From Amphibalanus amphitrite (taxonomy: Eukaryota > Arthropoda > Thecostraca > Balanomorpha > Balanidae), in contig NW_024881561.1 of assembly GCF_019059575.1 (NCBI RefSeq), positions 909,001 through 973,000 on the forward strand: a DNA stretch of 64,000 nt, given 5' to 3'. The translations under genes and the position numbers were made by a program. This document shows positions 22,366-34,222 of this stretch, in pieces. Within the stretch, counting starts at the first letter, position 1; the number at the start of each line of letters is the position of its first letter. The notes beneath the pieces are model-generated. The model saw only the letters and a list, made by a program, of their open reading frames with translations, ran no database searches and was not told the origin of the DNA.

Positions 22366-22408
22366 GATTCCACGCATTGCCTGTAACACATACACAATAG
22401 TGTCTTAA

Positions 22409-22943
22409 AGGAAATAGTTCACTTTTTAACATGGGTTTTGAACTGGAATAGCAGTTCCGTAGCCTGGGCTGAGACGAGCATAAATCAGGAGCTTTTACAG
22501 CCCAACGATCACCCTAGGCAAAGATATTCTATTTCTCGTCCCGAAAAAGGTGTCTTGCGTTGAGGATGTGTGCCTTGCATATATTCGCATCCAGTATGAA
22601 AAGAGCATGGGTACCGAAAATTCTTCAGAAACTAGAGAAATTATCTACGAGAACTCTAGAGAAATTCTCGTACTGATCAATAAGGACATTCAGCAGCAGC
22701 AGATCGCCCAAATGCCGGTGGCCGCGATCATTTCTCTAGTTTCTGAAGAATTTTCGGGACCCATGCTCTTTTCATACTGGATCGCCTGTGCCTTACAGAA
22801 ACTGAAAAGTTCTTCTTATTATCAAAATATAGAAAATAATCTTTTGTTATAAATAGGTTTTATTTTCTTTGCTGATCATTTTGAACATAAAAAATCATAA
22901 ATCCATTGCAAAAAAATAATTTCGTGAAAGTGAACTATTTCCT
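22409..22943. mobile_element. TTAA-flanked MITE, AGGAAATAGTTCAC terminus (copy 2)
   Basis: TTAA at 22405-22408 and 22944-22947. The same family as 17704-18239 in reverse orientation, inserted just outside the right end of the foldback element. A 100-residue chance frame crosses it (22550-22852) but reads through non-coding repeat sequence in the other copy. Confidence 0.9.
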
Positions 22944-22947
22944 TTAA

Positions 22948-24279
22948 CTGCTGTGTAGCCTAATTTGAGACTAGAAAACAATAAACTAAGCCCCTTGACC
23001 TTGCGTTATTTATTATTATCATTTATTTATTATCACCGTATTACGTATATTCTATTTGCTTGGCTGTAGCAGTGCCGAAACAACAGGCAATTCCACTTTA
23101 TCAGTTCTACACGCGGCAGACGAGCTGCTTTGTGAATATATATTCCCGACCGGGGCTGGGAAAATGCGTTTTATTCACCGAGGTTTTTGTGCGGAGGACC
23201 GAGTGCCGGTAGGCACGAGGTCCGTAGCAAAAAAACCGAGGTGAATAAAACTGCATTTTCACAGCCCAAGGTTGGGAAGAGATTCAGGGGGGTGACACCG
23301 TAATGCTGTGCCATAGGCCGATGTTGTAGCCAGCTGATGAGCAGGAATGACGTCATCGGCCCATGATAGCCCTGACCAATGTGATCCAACCCATTGCGAC
23401 TTAAGGTGACCTCTGTGACTTGGCCTGACCCATCGTGACCCTGGGTGACCTCTGTGACCTGACCTGACCCAGGGTGACCTGAGGTGACCTAAAGTGACCT
23501 TTGTGACCTGAAATGACCCAGCGTGACCTAATTTGACCTTTTTATCTGGAATTCACCCATTTGGACCCCCTCGTTCAGCTTTTCGCGTAAGTACAAGACT
23601 TCTGAACTGGTTATTATCGCGTAAATGCCTTATTCGTGATAGCGCCGTGTAGCAAGCGGTTCACCTAGTGTGAACGCGGTCACGGCTTTCAGCAAGCTGG
23701 CACGCGGAGCCCGGAGGTCTTAGCTCCGCGTTGCCGGAGCTGAGCGCCAGCTGGACGACACGCGGCAGGAATGTATACGGTCACTGGCTGGTCTTCATGT
23801 CAGCGAATGCCGAATGGCATGGCCAGCTCAAGCACAGGCCGCTGACTCCAGGCGGCCAGCTGCGCCTGCAAGCTGTCTGCCATCAAGCCGGTGGCGGCGG
23901 CGTGGCCAGCGTGCCGAGCAGCTGCACCGCGCGACACCGCAGCCGGCAGCGGCCCCATCTCCGACTAGCACCGGCCTCGCCGAGCGCCGCCCCGGCGTCA
24001 GCTACTATTGGTACAGGTCGGGCACCATGGCCGCAGTGGCTCGGCGCAGTCGGCCCAGAGCGCGGCCAGCTCGGCCAGCACCGGCAGCGACAAGTTCAGA
24101 GCGTCCGTGGCACGGCTGACCAGCGGCAGGTGGATGCAAGTCCCCGCCGAAATTTGGTTGCATCGAAATTCGCCACGACATTCAGTTCCTAGGGCCATAG
24201 CGTTTCCATGCTAAATGCTCTGACTTTGTGAAGCGATATTTCCAACGCTTTTACTTTTTTGTATATGGGCTGCACCTTA
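22948..24279. other. Unassigned DNA, GTGACCT array, GC-rich patch
   Basis: It contains the hairpin at 23153-23267 and an array of about a dozen GTGACCT/CTGACC words at 23404-23538. A GC-rich block at 23690-24190 has open frames on both strands (for example a 153-residue plus-strand frame from 23731) with no recognisable domain. No gene can be supported. Confidence 0.4.
23153..23267. repeat. 115-bp hairpin, pre-miRNA-like length
   Basis: Arms starting GGGCTGGGAAAATGC and ending in the complement GCATTTTCACAGCCC pair over about 50 bases with a few mismatches. They close on GTGCC-GGTA-GGCAC. Size and imperfect pairing resemble a microRNA precursor, but a small foldback element is equally likely. 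Confidence 0.65.
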
Positions 24280-24610
24280 CCCCATCAGCCCCGCGTTGAG
24301 GCAGAACCCACCGGCCAGGCTCCATCTGCCCCTCCCGCACTAGCAGAATCTCTTAATCAGCCTAACATAATCAGAATCGCCGATCAGTTCCGGCCGGTAC
24401 AGCCTGTTGGTCTCTGAGCCGATGGCACCGGAGCCGTAGCGGTTAGTCAAAGCTTAGCAGGTGCTCCAAGTCCAGAGCCCCGTCAAACGACAGAGGAGGC
24501 ACCTAGCAGCAGCACAGTGCCGTCGACCGTTCCCGAGCCGATAACCAAAACTACAATGAGTTCCACACAGTCACTATGTCCGCCGTCGATGAACAGTTGC
24601 CCCCTCCCCC
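24280..24610 (+). pseudogene. Possible decayed coding fragment, Pro/Ser/Glu-rich
   Basis: One plus-strand frame stays open from about 24280 to beyond 24600 apart from a single TGA near 24415. It reads as a Pro-, Ser-, Thr- and Glu-rich polypeptide containing NQPNIIRIADQFRPVQPV. The composition is protein-like and resembles the low-complexity part of a retrotransposon Gag or a disordered region. I recognise no family. It may simply be chance. Confidence 0.25.
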
Positions 24611-26402
24611 TCCCCAACTCCAAGCTGGATCCGCGCTTGAACTCAGTAGTTGACAGTATTTTGTTGACAGTATTTTTGGTTCTAACTTCTATGCTGTCTA
24701 GCCACGAATGTGCGTTGTGCATAGCTTGGCATTTATATCAACCTATGACATGCTAATGATCGTGTACAAAACAGCTGGTTTTGTGTTTTGGTCACCTAGT
24801 TTCTGTCTACCCGTTTGCTACGGGCGGGCCCACGGCTTAGGTACAGCAGTCGGTACCGTCGGCACCGACTGCAAAATAGAGAAAGTTAGCTGCAATTTTT
24901 TGCTGTTGAAAGGTTGCAAGGATATTGAGTCAAAGGGTTAAGAGGCCGCTGAACGTTTATTGCATTCCAGTTGGATAAAATCGATCACGAAACAATTGGC
25001 GCAAACCCCATTCAGTTTCGCTGCCGTGGGTGGGCGGAGTCGGCGGAGTATGGGCCGATGACGTCATCCTCCCGCCGGCCGTGATTCGCCCCGATTGGCC
25101 GATGTCCATACCTGGTTAGAGGGCCTTGAAGAGATTTACCACATGCCGTACCGGCGCAACAGTTAATATCATATTCATTTGATATTTTATACTTTAATCT
25201 TAAAATTGTGTTAATATTATATTAGTACTATGCTCATATTTATAGTCACCGTGATTATTTTTTGTGTTTTTCATTATTGGGCTGCGTTGAGTATGAAAGA
25301 TGAAATTCCTACTTCCCCCTTATTTAGGGTTTGAAAAAACTGAGGATGAAGATGGTGAAGCGCCAGAAGTTAGAATAAAGATATGGAGTCCAGCAGGAGT
25401 GAGGAAACCGTGAGGAAAACTGAAAATTGGGTGAAACGCTGAATCAAACGCGTCTTGGAACCCAGCTGGAACAATATCAAATGTTTCATTATGGCACGTT
25501 AAGATGCTTCACGCATTTAAATTGTTCGTTTTTTGTGTGCATTATGTAGAAATAATGATTATTCCGACCATGTTCTGCAGCAATAAATACATTGGCTTTG
25601 GAACGATAACCTTGTTTATTTGAATTACGTTGACAGCAAAAGTAAGTAAACACGCAGTCACTTACTTTTGCTGTTGCTGTTAGTGAACACACAATCCGTA
25701 AATATCTTCTTTGGAATTGGTTCTTCCGCTCAGAATATTCAGTAAAATTTTGTCTGGGAAAATCAAAAAGCCCTAGGGCCGAATCGTTTCCCAAATACCT
25801 TCAACATTAGCCGAGGCGGGCCGAAGCCATTTCCCAAATGCACGTGCTAATGTTAAAGGGATATCTCGGCATGTGGTAAAAAAATTACACTGTGGGTAGC
25901 GGACACAAATAATAGAACAAAGCAATCGACATGTTAATTGGCGAGCACAATGGCGCAAGGTCGTCCCCGCCAGGTGCCCAGAAATGAGGAAACAAGAATC
26001 AGTGTTTTGTTCGCCTTTTATTAGGTACCGGCCGGAAACCCGCAGCCAGTTCCAGAGCAGATGCTGACATTGCACGCCACTGATCAAAGTCGGCGAGCTC
26101 AGGTGGTTTAGTCACTACATAAGTGCAACCGGCAGACGACACAGCAGTCGGCCTCTAATGATGTTGTCCATGATGCCATTATATTTTCGTCAAAAGCTGC
26201 TGATCCCGCAAAGAAGCCAAATGGCGCTGTCCCTACGATAATTGCTCGCGCTATCGCCAGTCACCAGTCAGTGACCGTCACCCGACTAAGCATGAGCTGC
26301 GCACCGAATAACTGCATGCTTGGCAGCGCATAGGATTTTTCAGTGAATTCGGTTAAGTCAAGGACACTCTCCAGAAGTCAACCTGAAGACTTAAGCATCC
26401 AG
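24611..26402. other. Unassigned DNA
   Basis: Mixed composition. A full CRE lies at 25059-25066 in a small CpG-rich patch. AT-rich sequence follows to about 25760. No frame has a recognisable domain and no clear element ends were seen. Confidence 0.4.
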
Positions 26403-26583
26403 CGGCGTCACCACGGTTTCAGAACTTCTAGGGACAGTTTTCCAGGGCGTCAGTGGCGGATCCAGGGGGGAGGGGCAAAATGGGCATTTGCCCCCCCCCC
26501 CCCAAACGGCATGATGTTAACATTACGCCTATGGACGATGCATGGAAAGAATCGATAAATTGTTATGGTTTGCCCCTCCCCAA

Positions 26584-27137
26584 AAAATTGACGAAAAACT
26601 AATATGACCTTGATGACGTCATAAATGACGTCACGCAAGGTCAACATTGCAAAAGTGACGCATCTAACCTTGCAAGGAGTGCATCAAATCACGATTCTGT
26701 GTGCTTGAGATAGTTGGAGATCGTTCCCGGCGCCAGAATAGCAGTTTTCATTTTCCCCATTGACTTATAATGGTGAGGTCACGAAAATGACCTGACCTCA
26801 TATGACCTTTAGGAAAAATCCGAGATATACAAGTTGTGGGACTCATAATGGATACTAAATCCTGCAAGTTTCATTTCCCTGTGACATCTCCTCTGGCAGT
26901 GAGGGCGTTGCAAAGTTGCGACATCTGAAGACCGTGCAGAGGTTCACTTATGACGTCATAGGTCAGTGACCTGACCTGACCCAAAAATGCAGTTGAAGTC
27001 AAAAGATCCGGCTTGGATCAAAGGTCAGGTAGGTATGCCAAGTTTCAGCTCTCTATCGCCAGCGTGTTCGGAGCTATCGCGAAAAAAACCTATGGGGGGG
27101 GCGGCACCCACCCCCCCCCCCCCTCGGCCGGCGAGGG
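26584..27137. mobile_element. Truncated TTAA element, right half
   Basis: It matches the right half of 44098-45132 (44583-45132) almost base for base, including the double CRE (26614-26621, 26626-26633), and ends in CCGGCGAGGG before TTAA (27138-27141). The left half is missing; the break follows TTTGCCCCTCCCC. The near identity suggests a recent copy or gene conversion. Confidence 0.85.
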
Positions 27138-27179
27138 TTAATGCATCCCTCACAAGTCACAAGTCATGAGGAGCATTTG

Positions 27180-28240
27180 AGTTCCGTAACCGGCCTCAAA
27201 GGCCGCTATGGGGGCCCCAGAGGCCGATGTGGGCTCGCAAAGGCCAGTTCGTGACGCCCGAAGGTAAGCCTTGGGTCCCAGAGAACAAAATTGGGTCATT
27301 AGTGGCCGGTTTAGAGACCTTATAGGCTGGTTGGGGCCTAGAGGCTAGAGACCAATTCGGGACCCTAGAACGGGGCTTTAGATGTCAGTGTGGGGCTCTT
27401 AAAGACTGGTATAGGTTCTCAGAGACCGGCATCGATCCTTCAGAAGCCAGTACGGGGCCCTCAGAGGCACATAAGGGCCAGTCTTGGGTCTCAAAGACAA
27501 AAACTGAGCCATCAGAGGCCGGTGTCTTTATGTAGAGGTCGGTTTGGGGCCTCAGAGACCAATTTAAGACACTCAGAGACCAATACAGGGCCTAATGGCA
27601 GTTTGAGACCACCAGAGTCCGACTTGGGCTCTCAGAGGCTAATGTGGGTCCCTACAGGCAAGCATGGAACCCTCAGGGGTCAGTGCGGGGCCCTAAAAAC
27701 GGCGTGGGCTGGCATTGGACCCTAGATGCCAGAAGAGGGCCCTCAGAGGCCGATGTGGGCCGTTAGAGGCCGGCATCGGGTCTTCAGAATCCAGTGCGGG
27801 ACCCTCAGAGGCTAATATGGGCCCTTACAGGCCAGCATTGGGACATCAGAGGTCAGTGTGGGGTGCTAAAAGACCGGCATGAGCCAGCGTTGGACCCCAG
27901 AGACCAGCAGAGGGCCTCCAATGTCAAAATAGGCACTCAGAGGCCGATGCAGGCCCTTAGAGGCCGGCATAATTGAAGGTGTTCCGCCGCTACTGCCTAG
28001 AGACAGAAATGATGCCACCAGCGACCGATGTGAGGCCCTCAGACGCCGGATGGGCCCCTGAGGCCGGTTTAGGGACCCTTAACGGCCAGCGGAAGGCCCT
28101 CAGAGGTCAATGCGGGTCATCCACGGTCAATGTGGGCGCTTGACCACCACGGAAGGGTCATTAGAGGTCAGTGTATGATCCTCAAAGACCGGTATGGGAG
28201 CTGTTAATAGCTGGCGTGGGTTTCTTGAGCCTCGTGACAA
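27180..28240. repeat. Minisatellite, about 27-31-bp degenerate unit
   Basis: More than thirty degenerate copies of a unit built on GGCCCTCAGAGGCCGATGTG. The same kind of sequence, in the opposite orientation, is found at about 11760-11960 in the hAT-like element. The array produces chance frames rich in Gln, Arg and Gly (for example 27390-27725) that should not be annotated as proteins. Confidence 0.8.
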
Positions 28241-29160
28241 TCGAATAAGGCCCGGGGCCCCATACGCCCATGGGGGCCCATCGCTTGTTTTTTTTTTTGG
28301 GAGGGGGGGGGGGGGCAAATGATATGATCGCCCCCTGATTTTCCTTTGAGGGGCATGCCCTCTCCCCTCTACCCGCCTTCTCCGATCCCCACCCAGATGT
28401 TCAAGAGGGAATTTTAGGAATGAGATTTAGGAAATGTTGGCTTGACCAGTGGCCGGCCCAGAGCGAAGGCCCAGCACCGCCCTGATTCGGACCTCCCGCC
28501 GGGTCCATGCGCATTGTGGCGACCAGTCCCCTCATACAGCTGAGTCTGCCCCAGCTCGTAACCGGCGCGGGGCAGCTGCATGTCGTCATCGGTCGGGTTT
28601 ATAAGCTGGACCTAGATGTAACCAGCCGAGTTCGTTTCAGTATTCATGCTGGGTACCTCCAGAATCGGCTCGGGTGTCTCCTCGGGTGACTAGGAAACAA
28701 ACTCGACCAATTTCTTGGACTAGTGCCGGCCTGCCGAGTGCCGTATCCACCTTTACGGCGACCACACACACGTGCCTGTAGGGCACCGTCATATCTGTGG
28801 GGAGGCACACCGCTCGCGGGCCTTTTTATTTACCGTGGCGATGTTGACGCGACCGTTCACAACATGTGTTGGGAGAGCTGAGCAAGTTGCCGCCATTATC
28901 GTGTCCCGGGTTCTTTGCGTGTCCCCAGTAAAGGGAGCTCCAAAAACTTCTAGGGACAATCCCTAGTAGTTTTCGATGATTTCAAAACTTCTAGGGACAA
29001 TGTCCCTAGTGTCCCTAGTGGTGGTGACGCCCATGTAAGCATCCAGTATCATACTTAGGGTACACCACAAAAAAGACATTTTACAAAACAGCAGCATATA
29101 GGTAAGTACGTCTCTGATTATAATTCATAGCTATAAGATAGGTACGAGTCGTATGGGCAA
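28241..29160. other. Unassigned DNA with GC-rich patch
   Basis: A T run and a G run lie at about 28269-28314. A GC-rich patch at 28440-28680 has no recognisable coding. The paired CTTCTAGGGACAAT words at about 28950-29020 belong to the end of the composite element. Nothing else is supported. Confidence 0.4.
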
Positions 29161-29333
29161 TTAGCCGTTTTCACGACGGGCTAGCCGGGGAATGCATCTA
29201 ATTTGACCAAATCTGCACCTAATCTCTTTTACAGCAAATATCTTCATTTTATGAACTTATTTCAGTGTTTTAATCGATGATACTCACTGATAATATGACA
29301 AAGCAGGCATAGGTAATGTATAAGCAATTTTTA

Positions 29334-30085
29334 GGAGCGAGCGAGCGCAGCGAGCGAGCGAGTTCATACTGAATTAAGGGAAAATCCTGAGTATGAGCGG
29401 CCGGCCGGCCGTGGGGACGCTCTTCAAAAGCTAATATCTTAGGAACGGGACATCCGATTGACAAGCGGTCTTCTTTACTGAATGTCACTTGGACGTAAAA
29501 ATTAAGTGGTGTGATGGCCACCATGCGTTCTTGCCAACCACCGCACGTGGCGCGTCACGCGCCACGTGCGGTGGTTGGCAAGAACGCATGGTGGCCATCA
29601 CACCACCGCGTGGTAGATTTGGACATTTTTTAAGAACCCCCAAAATTGCAACCTCAATAACGGCACAACGGTTGGGCCGATTGAATTGAAACTCGGTACA
29701 CAGTTAGGTCTCCATCAGCTAATTCATCTGCATGTGTTAAGGTTGGGGTGCTACTGCACGTGCGCACGTGCAGGGGGCGTTTCCAGATCTCGAGAACGGC
29801 TGGGCTGACTGCGCTCAAATTTGGTACAGGGATGGGGACCGGTTAGTAGGGTGCCGTGCAAAAGTCATTTTGGACCCCGTTTGCACGTGCGCACGTGCAG
29901 AATACCGCGTCCAGATCTCAGGAACGGCTGGGCCGATTGCGTTCAAATTTGGCACACCGCTAGCGACCGGTTAGAAGGGTGCTTTCCACAAGCCCGGACC
30001 AAGTCCAAGTACCCTCTCGCCCTTCCACGCGTGCAGGGCTCACTATGTCGCTCGCTCGTTCTTCGCCCAAAAGGCGTTTTACTGG
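29334..30085. mobile_element. Element C, copy 1 (GAGCGAGCGAG end)
   Basis: It starts at GGAGCGAGCGAG and ends with CGCTCGCTCGTT followed by GGCGTTTTACTGG. Copy 2 lies in opposite orientation at 49507-51066, and both are about 0.7 kb once the nested element in copy 2 is removed. It holds two 127-bp-spaced GCACGTGCGCACGTGC palindromes (29756, 29883) and a 101-bp palindrome (29506-29606). Confidence 0.7.
29506..29606. repeat. Perfect 101-bp palindrome
   Basis: Two 50-base arms, from GTGGTGTGATGGCCACC to its complement at 29606, match perfectly around a single central base at 29556. The related copy at about 49975-50032 has only one arm, so the palindrome arose here by inverted duplication. Confidence 0.95.
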
Positions 30086-30243
30086 TTGCTTATATCCCTG
30101 CTGTGTCACATTATCAGAGAATATCATCGATTAAAACACTGAAATAAATTCATAAAATAAAGCTACTTGCTGTAAAAGAGATTAGGTGCAGATTTGGTCA
30201 AATTAAATGCACTCGCCGGATAGCCCGTCGTGAAAACGGCTAA

Positions 30244-33200
30244 TCTGCACCAAACGTGCACCAAATGTGTATCCAGATGGCTGTCGTGAAAACGGCTATT
30301 ATCGAGCAGGGAAGGGTTTATGTTTTATATAAAAATCATTCACACAACAGTTTTTTCACATCCATCTTCCCTAGGCTGACGAAGGAAACATATGTACTGT
30401 TTCCGATATCTATACCAACAAAAACTTTAAAGTTGGTGTGAGCGATTTTATATCGAGCAGTATTCGTATCTCTTCCATCCAATGCAAGTTACGTAAAACA
30501 CATTTGTGCAAAGGTGAAACAATTCTTATATAACGCAAGGCACCTGTCGGGGTACAAAGGTTACAATATGCAGTTCGGCGTTCGCTGTAGCAGCCATTTG
30601 CCTCTGCCATCCAGAACCCTCTCGTAGCACTCACAGGTTTTTCTCTATCTGTTTGCCCTCCTCGGGATTGTTTGTCATAGGTATATGTCAGTTTAAGCTT
30701 GTGGAGCAATCACACTCTTATCCTCGTAGCTCTTCTTGAAGCACGCATCCATTCACATTTGTACTTACCCGAATCCAGATTTCTTATTTCAGTAGCTGAG
30801 TCCCCCTGCCCTGCCGGCGTAAAACGGCGGCGCCCCGCAGCCCGCCCGCCCGCGCTGCAGCCAAAGGTCGCCCCGGACCCCCCCCCCCCCCCTGCGCCGG
30901 TCGTGACGTCACCGACTGTCAAGGTCACAGCGGCGGTGCGGGACACACAATACACATACAAAGCGCACCGCGCGTCGGGCGCAGAGCGGGCGAGCAACAT
31001 AACTAGCCACCGCTGCTGATCGGCTGCCCAGGTGTGAATTGTGATCTACACGTGCGTGACCTTTTCGATTAAATGATCCTGATTTGTGTGAGAAACCTCC
31101 TCAGTCAACAAGGAACGAGATGGACTCAGTGCAACTCAGACATCAAATTATGCAGAAAAACGCAGCTGAATTGTTTACAATTTCGAGTGACCTGACATCA
31201 CAATGGAAAAGCTTTAGTTTTTCCCTTTTTACCGACACGGACATGTGTATTTTTTAAATTGCATGGTTAGGCCATTGGCCTTGAAAGTTGAGGGCCGTTA
31301 GATTGAGGCCTTGAAAACCATTTTGGTGGCCCATAGCAAAAGTCTTCTATTCGACTACCTATTCGTTTTCGAGTCTCCGTTGCATAAACACTATATTACA
31401 CCCTGTGAATTCCCGGCGCTGAGGACAGGGGCAGTGTCGCCGACCGGCACTGTAGCGGGACCTCCCTGGCGCGGTAGGGTGGCGAAATATCGCCGGAGTC
31501 GGCGGCACAGCGCCCCGGGGCGGCTCAACAGGCCACGGCCTGTCCCGACAGGCGCCGTCGGCGGAGGGAAGGGGGAGGGGGCAACCGATCAGCGAGCTGG
31601 TTCAGAGCAGAAACGGGGGACACTGCACTGAGGTTGGTCCATTGTTCAAGTGAAGAGCAAGCTTGCCGTGCAAGTGCTCCTATCTGATGCTAAAACGGCG
31701 TTTGTCGAGGAGGTTGAGGAAATTATTTACAGTCCACACCACTGGTTTCCATGTCCCGGGACGGCTGAACTCGGCAGCTCGGGCTGAGGGGAGCGGGAGG
31801 GGGAGGGAGGGGGACTGCGCTGCCGCTGGCTGCTCGCCAGAGGGCACCAGAGGGCATCTGGAGGTGGGGCCGCGGGGGGGGGGGGGCAGGCTGCGGCCCC
31901 GCAGCGCCCAGCTACGCATCATCGCGCGGTTGTCGGACGGGGAGCCAGTCCTGCAGGTTGCAGACTGTCCTCCGGCGCAGGGAAAGGAGAGGGGATTCCC
32001 CGTGTGCTGAACTCGAAACCTCATTGACACATGACCCAAATGCCCGCATGCATGACATTCAGTAGGCCTCGAGAGGGTCAGGACTGCTGGATTCCTATTT
32101 CCTAACGTGATGAAGATGAACTAATAAATTCATGAACTAGTTCACTGGTTTGCAAAATGCAAACACCTGAAGTTTGGGGAACTCCCGCAGAAACCTCAGC
32201 ACGTAAACAAGTTGAAGGTGAATTTATTTTCCTTATCATTAGTGTTGCGAGGGCCCAGCATGCCGTGCCATGGACGCTGCTTATCGTTGTTGCCTTATAA
32301 ATACATATGTCCCGAAGGGCGGTATGGCGAACTGCCAATTTAACCGGAAAGGCCCGACCACCGACCGTATATTCTTCACAATACAAATACGTCTGATACT
32401 GCATAGACGGTTATAACGTCTATGCAGTGTTAACGTTTTTATAACGTCAACACAGGATGGTAAACAGTAAACAGTAAATGAGAGGTCAGGTGCATTGTAT
32501 GTGTAAATTTAATTTAAATTACGTGGATGATGGAAAATGGAAAACCTAACGGCACTTCTACCACGCGGGCGTTTTCACCTAAATACGTATCTAGGGCCAG
32601 CCCTTCTGTATTTTGCAGCAATCGGTCTGAAGTCTCGTGACTGCCAACAGCACCACACCAGTGCCTCTCCTCTGTGTCGATCGGAGAAGTTTATTTCGGG
32701 TTGAGTCCTTTGAAGTGCTGCAGAGCGCGGCTTTGGGTCGGTCTGGCTGGCGCCGAGTTCACAGCGAGCTCGACCGGAGTCGGTCGGAGGGTAGGGATAG
32801 GGGCGACTTTCTAAGGGGTGTGCCGAGTTCACTGGTCGGTCCGTCTCCGCCCCTCCCCACTTGATGACCTGACCCCCCCCCCCCCCCCCCGGGAGAGGAG
32901 GGGCCGGCGGCTCCCAGCTCCCACCCGAGTCAGTTCGCCGAACCGCGCCACACTGCATCCAACACAAACAGCTGAGTCGAGGCGAGCCGTGCCGTGCCCC
33001 CGACTGCTCCCTTCTAACATCAGGTGCCGCTCACTGCCCAGCCTCTCCGGAGCTGACCCAGCTCGGGAGTGACCCTCTATGACCTGGCATCAGGTCATCG
33101 CTTGGGAGCTCCATATTCGCGACAATTTCAACGCTGGGTTTGGTTCATCATTTCCGGGCCATTCATCACCCCATCCCACCTATGCCCTGCCCTGTCTGCC

Positions 33201-34125
33201 CCGCCCCGTCCCTCCGTCGCGGCCGACGGGGCGCGCCGACGCACCTGGCGCCGTCGGGATCGACTCCACCTGTCTGCCGCCGCCCAACACACCGCTAATC
33301 GGCGCTAGGACGCCGGCCGGGCGGCAGGGGACCGGGGCAGCCCCGCCGGCGCCGGCACTAAACTGACCCTGGCGCCGCCCCGCCGCCCCCGCCGCCGCCC
33401 TATCAGCCAATACCACAGCCGACATAAACTGCTTTGACAGCGGCCAGTGTGAACACCGCCGGAGTTCCCAGTCCGGTATGTACATACACACAATGCAACT
33501 GCGTGGGCGTGCGACCTTCAGTTCGCCCGTTGTCGCCGTGTACAGTTGATTGGGACCGCAGCTGTATGAACTATACCGCGCCAGTTTCTGAGCGAGGTCA
33601 GACGTGTTTGCTCAGGTTCCCTGCCACCGATGGGGTATGGGGAGTGGGGTGGGGTGAAGCTGGGGCAACGGAGCGAGCCCGCCTCGATTCGTAAAGCGGA
33701 CCAACCAGCCGGGCACCATTTGCGGAGTCAATGAGGTCGCACGGTGCCGCCGCTGCGGTCCGCGGAGTGGGGGCAGGCCGGACCGCGCCGGGCAGAGTCG
33801 CCTCAGTCGACAGCCCTGCCAGACAGGATGTTTGTAAAGGCAATCGAGTCTGCACGGCCACCGGTCCGCTGCCGCCAGCGGGGCACCGTCGGGTGAAGTC
33901 AGAGACAGCACATACATAGGGCGGAGTGCAGAAGCCTCGCCATGGTCATGGTGCTGGGTTTGCAGTCTGTATAGAGATGATGCCTATGTGATGGAGATGA
34001 TGCTTATGTACGACGACCGTTAGACAGCCTAATTACTAATATATCACTAATAATATGTATTCACTATGGCTGGGCACTGGACCAAGCGCATCCAGTAATG
34101 ACATGTCTTGTCTGTGTACTGGTAT
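30244..34125. other. Mostly non-repetitive DNA with GC-rich islands
   Basis: GC-rich islands at about 30790-31010 (with a full CRE at 30904-30911), 31420-31620, 31750-32000 and 32640-33900 are separated by AT-rich DNA. An 18-base C run lies at about 32873-32890. A small inverted repeat (ACTGCATAGACG, 32398-32428) is present. Many frames are open in the islands in several registers; none shows a domain. Intronic or regulatory DNA is as likely as anything. Confidence 0.4.
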
Positions 34126-34161
34126 CTATCTGCCTGTCTGCCTGCCTGCCTGTCTGCCTGT

Positions 34162-34194
<33 letters not shown>

Positions 34195-34222
34195 TGCCTG
34201 CCTGTCTGTCTGTCTGTCTGTC
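34126..34222. repeat. (CTGC/CTGT)n microsatellite
   Basis: About 24 tandem tetranucleotides, CTGC and CTGT intermixed, ending in a pure CTGT run. The apparent Cys/Leu/Pro/Val and Arg/Gln/Ala/Gly-rich frames across it are artefacts of the repeat. Confidence 0.97.

Larger units (their letters stand above)
16743..22388. mobile_element. Large foldback element with four nested TTAA elements
   Basis: The ends TGTTACAGGCAATG and its complement (right end 22388) are flanked by a possible CATA duplication (16739-16742, 22389-22392). Inside each end is a cluster of 20-bp palindromes. Further in, about 17520-17699 plus 18244-18374 pairs as an inverted repeat with 20468-20597 plus 21616-21790. Four TTAA elements interrupt it: 17704-18239, 18379-19294, 19299-20463 and 20602-21611. 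Subtracting them leaves roughly 2.4 kb. I do not recognise the superfamily and found no transposase. Confidence 0.75.
26403..29038. mobile_element. Composite element with possible 8-bp duplication
   Basis: GCATCCAG occurs at 26395-26402 and 29039-29046, flanking oppositely oriented GGCGTCACCAC words. Both ends also carry CTTCTAGGGACA motifs. The inverted ends are offset by six bases, so the boundary is uncertain. Inside are a second hAT-type end (CAGTGGCGGATCCAGG, 26451-26466) without a clear partner, a truncated TTAA element (26584-27137) and a minisatellite. No transposase was seen. Confidence 0.4.
29161..30243. mobile_element. Inverted-repeat element D with a nested element
   Basis: The terminus TTAGCCGTTTTCACGACGGG is inverted at 30243, and pairing continues for about 170 bases of each arm (shared ACCAAATCTGCACCTAATCT and onward). 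Another element (29334-30085) sits in the middle. A further loose copy of the terminus, GTCGTGAAAACGGCT, lies at about 30282. I could not define a target duplication. Confidence 0.7.

Noticed and set aside
27390-27976. Gln/Arg/Gly-rich repeat protein frames
   Set aside because: They read through the GGCCCTCAGAGG minisatellite; unit length variation breaks any consistent frame.
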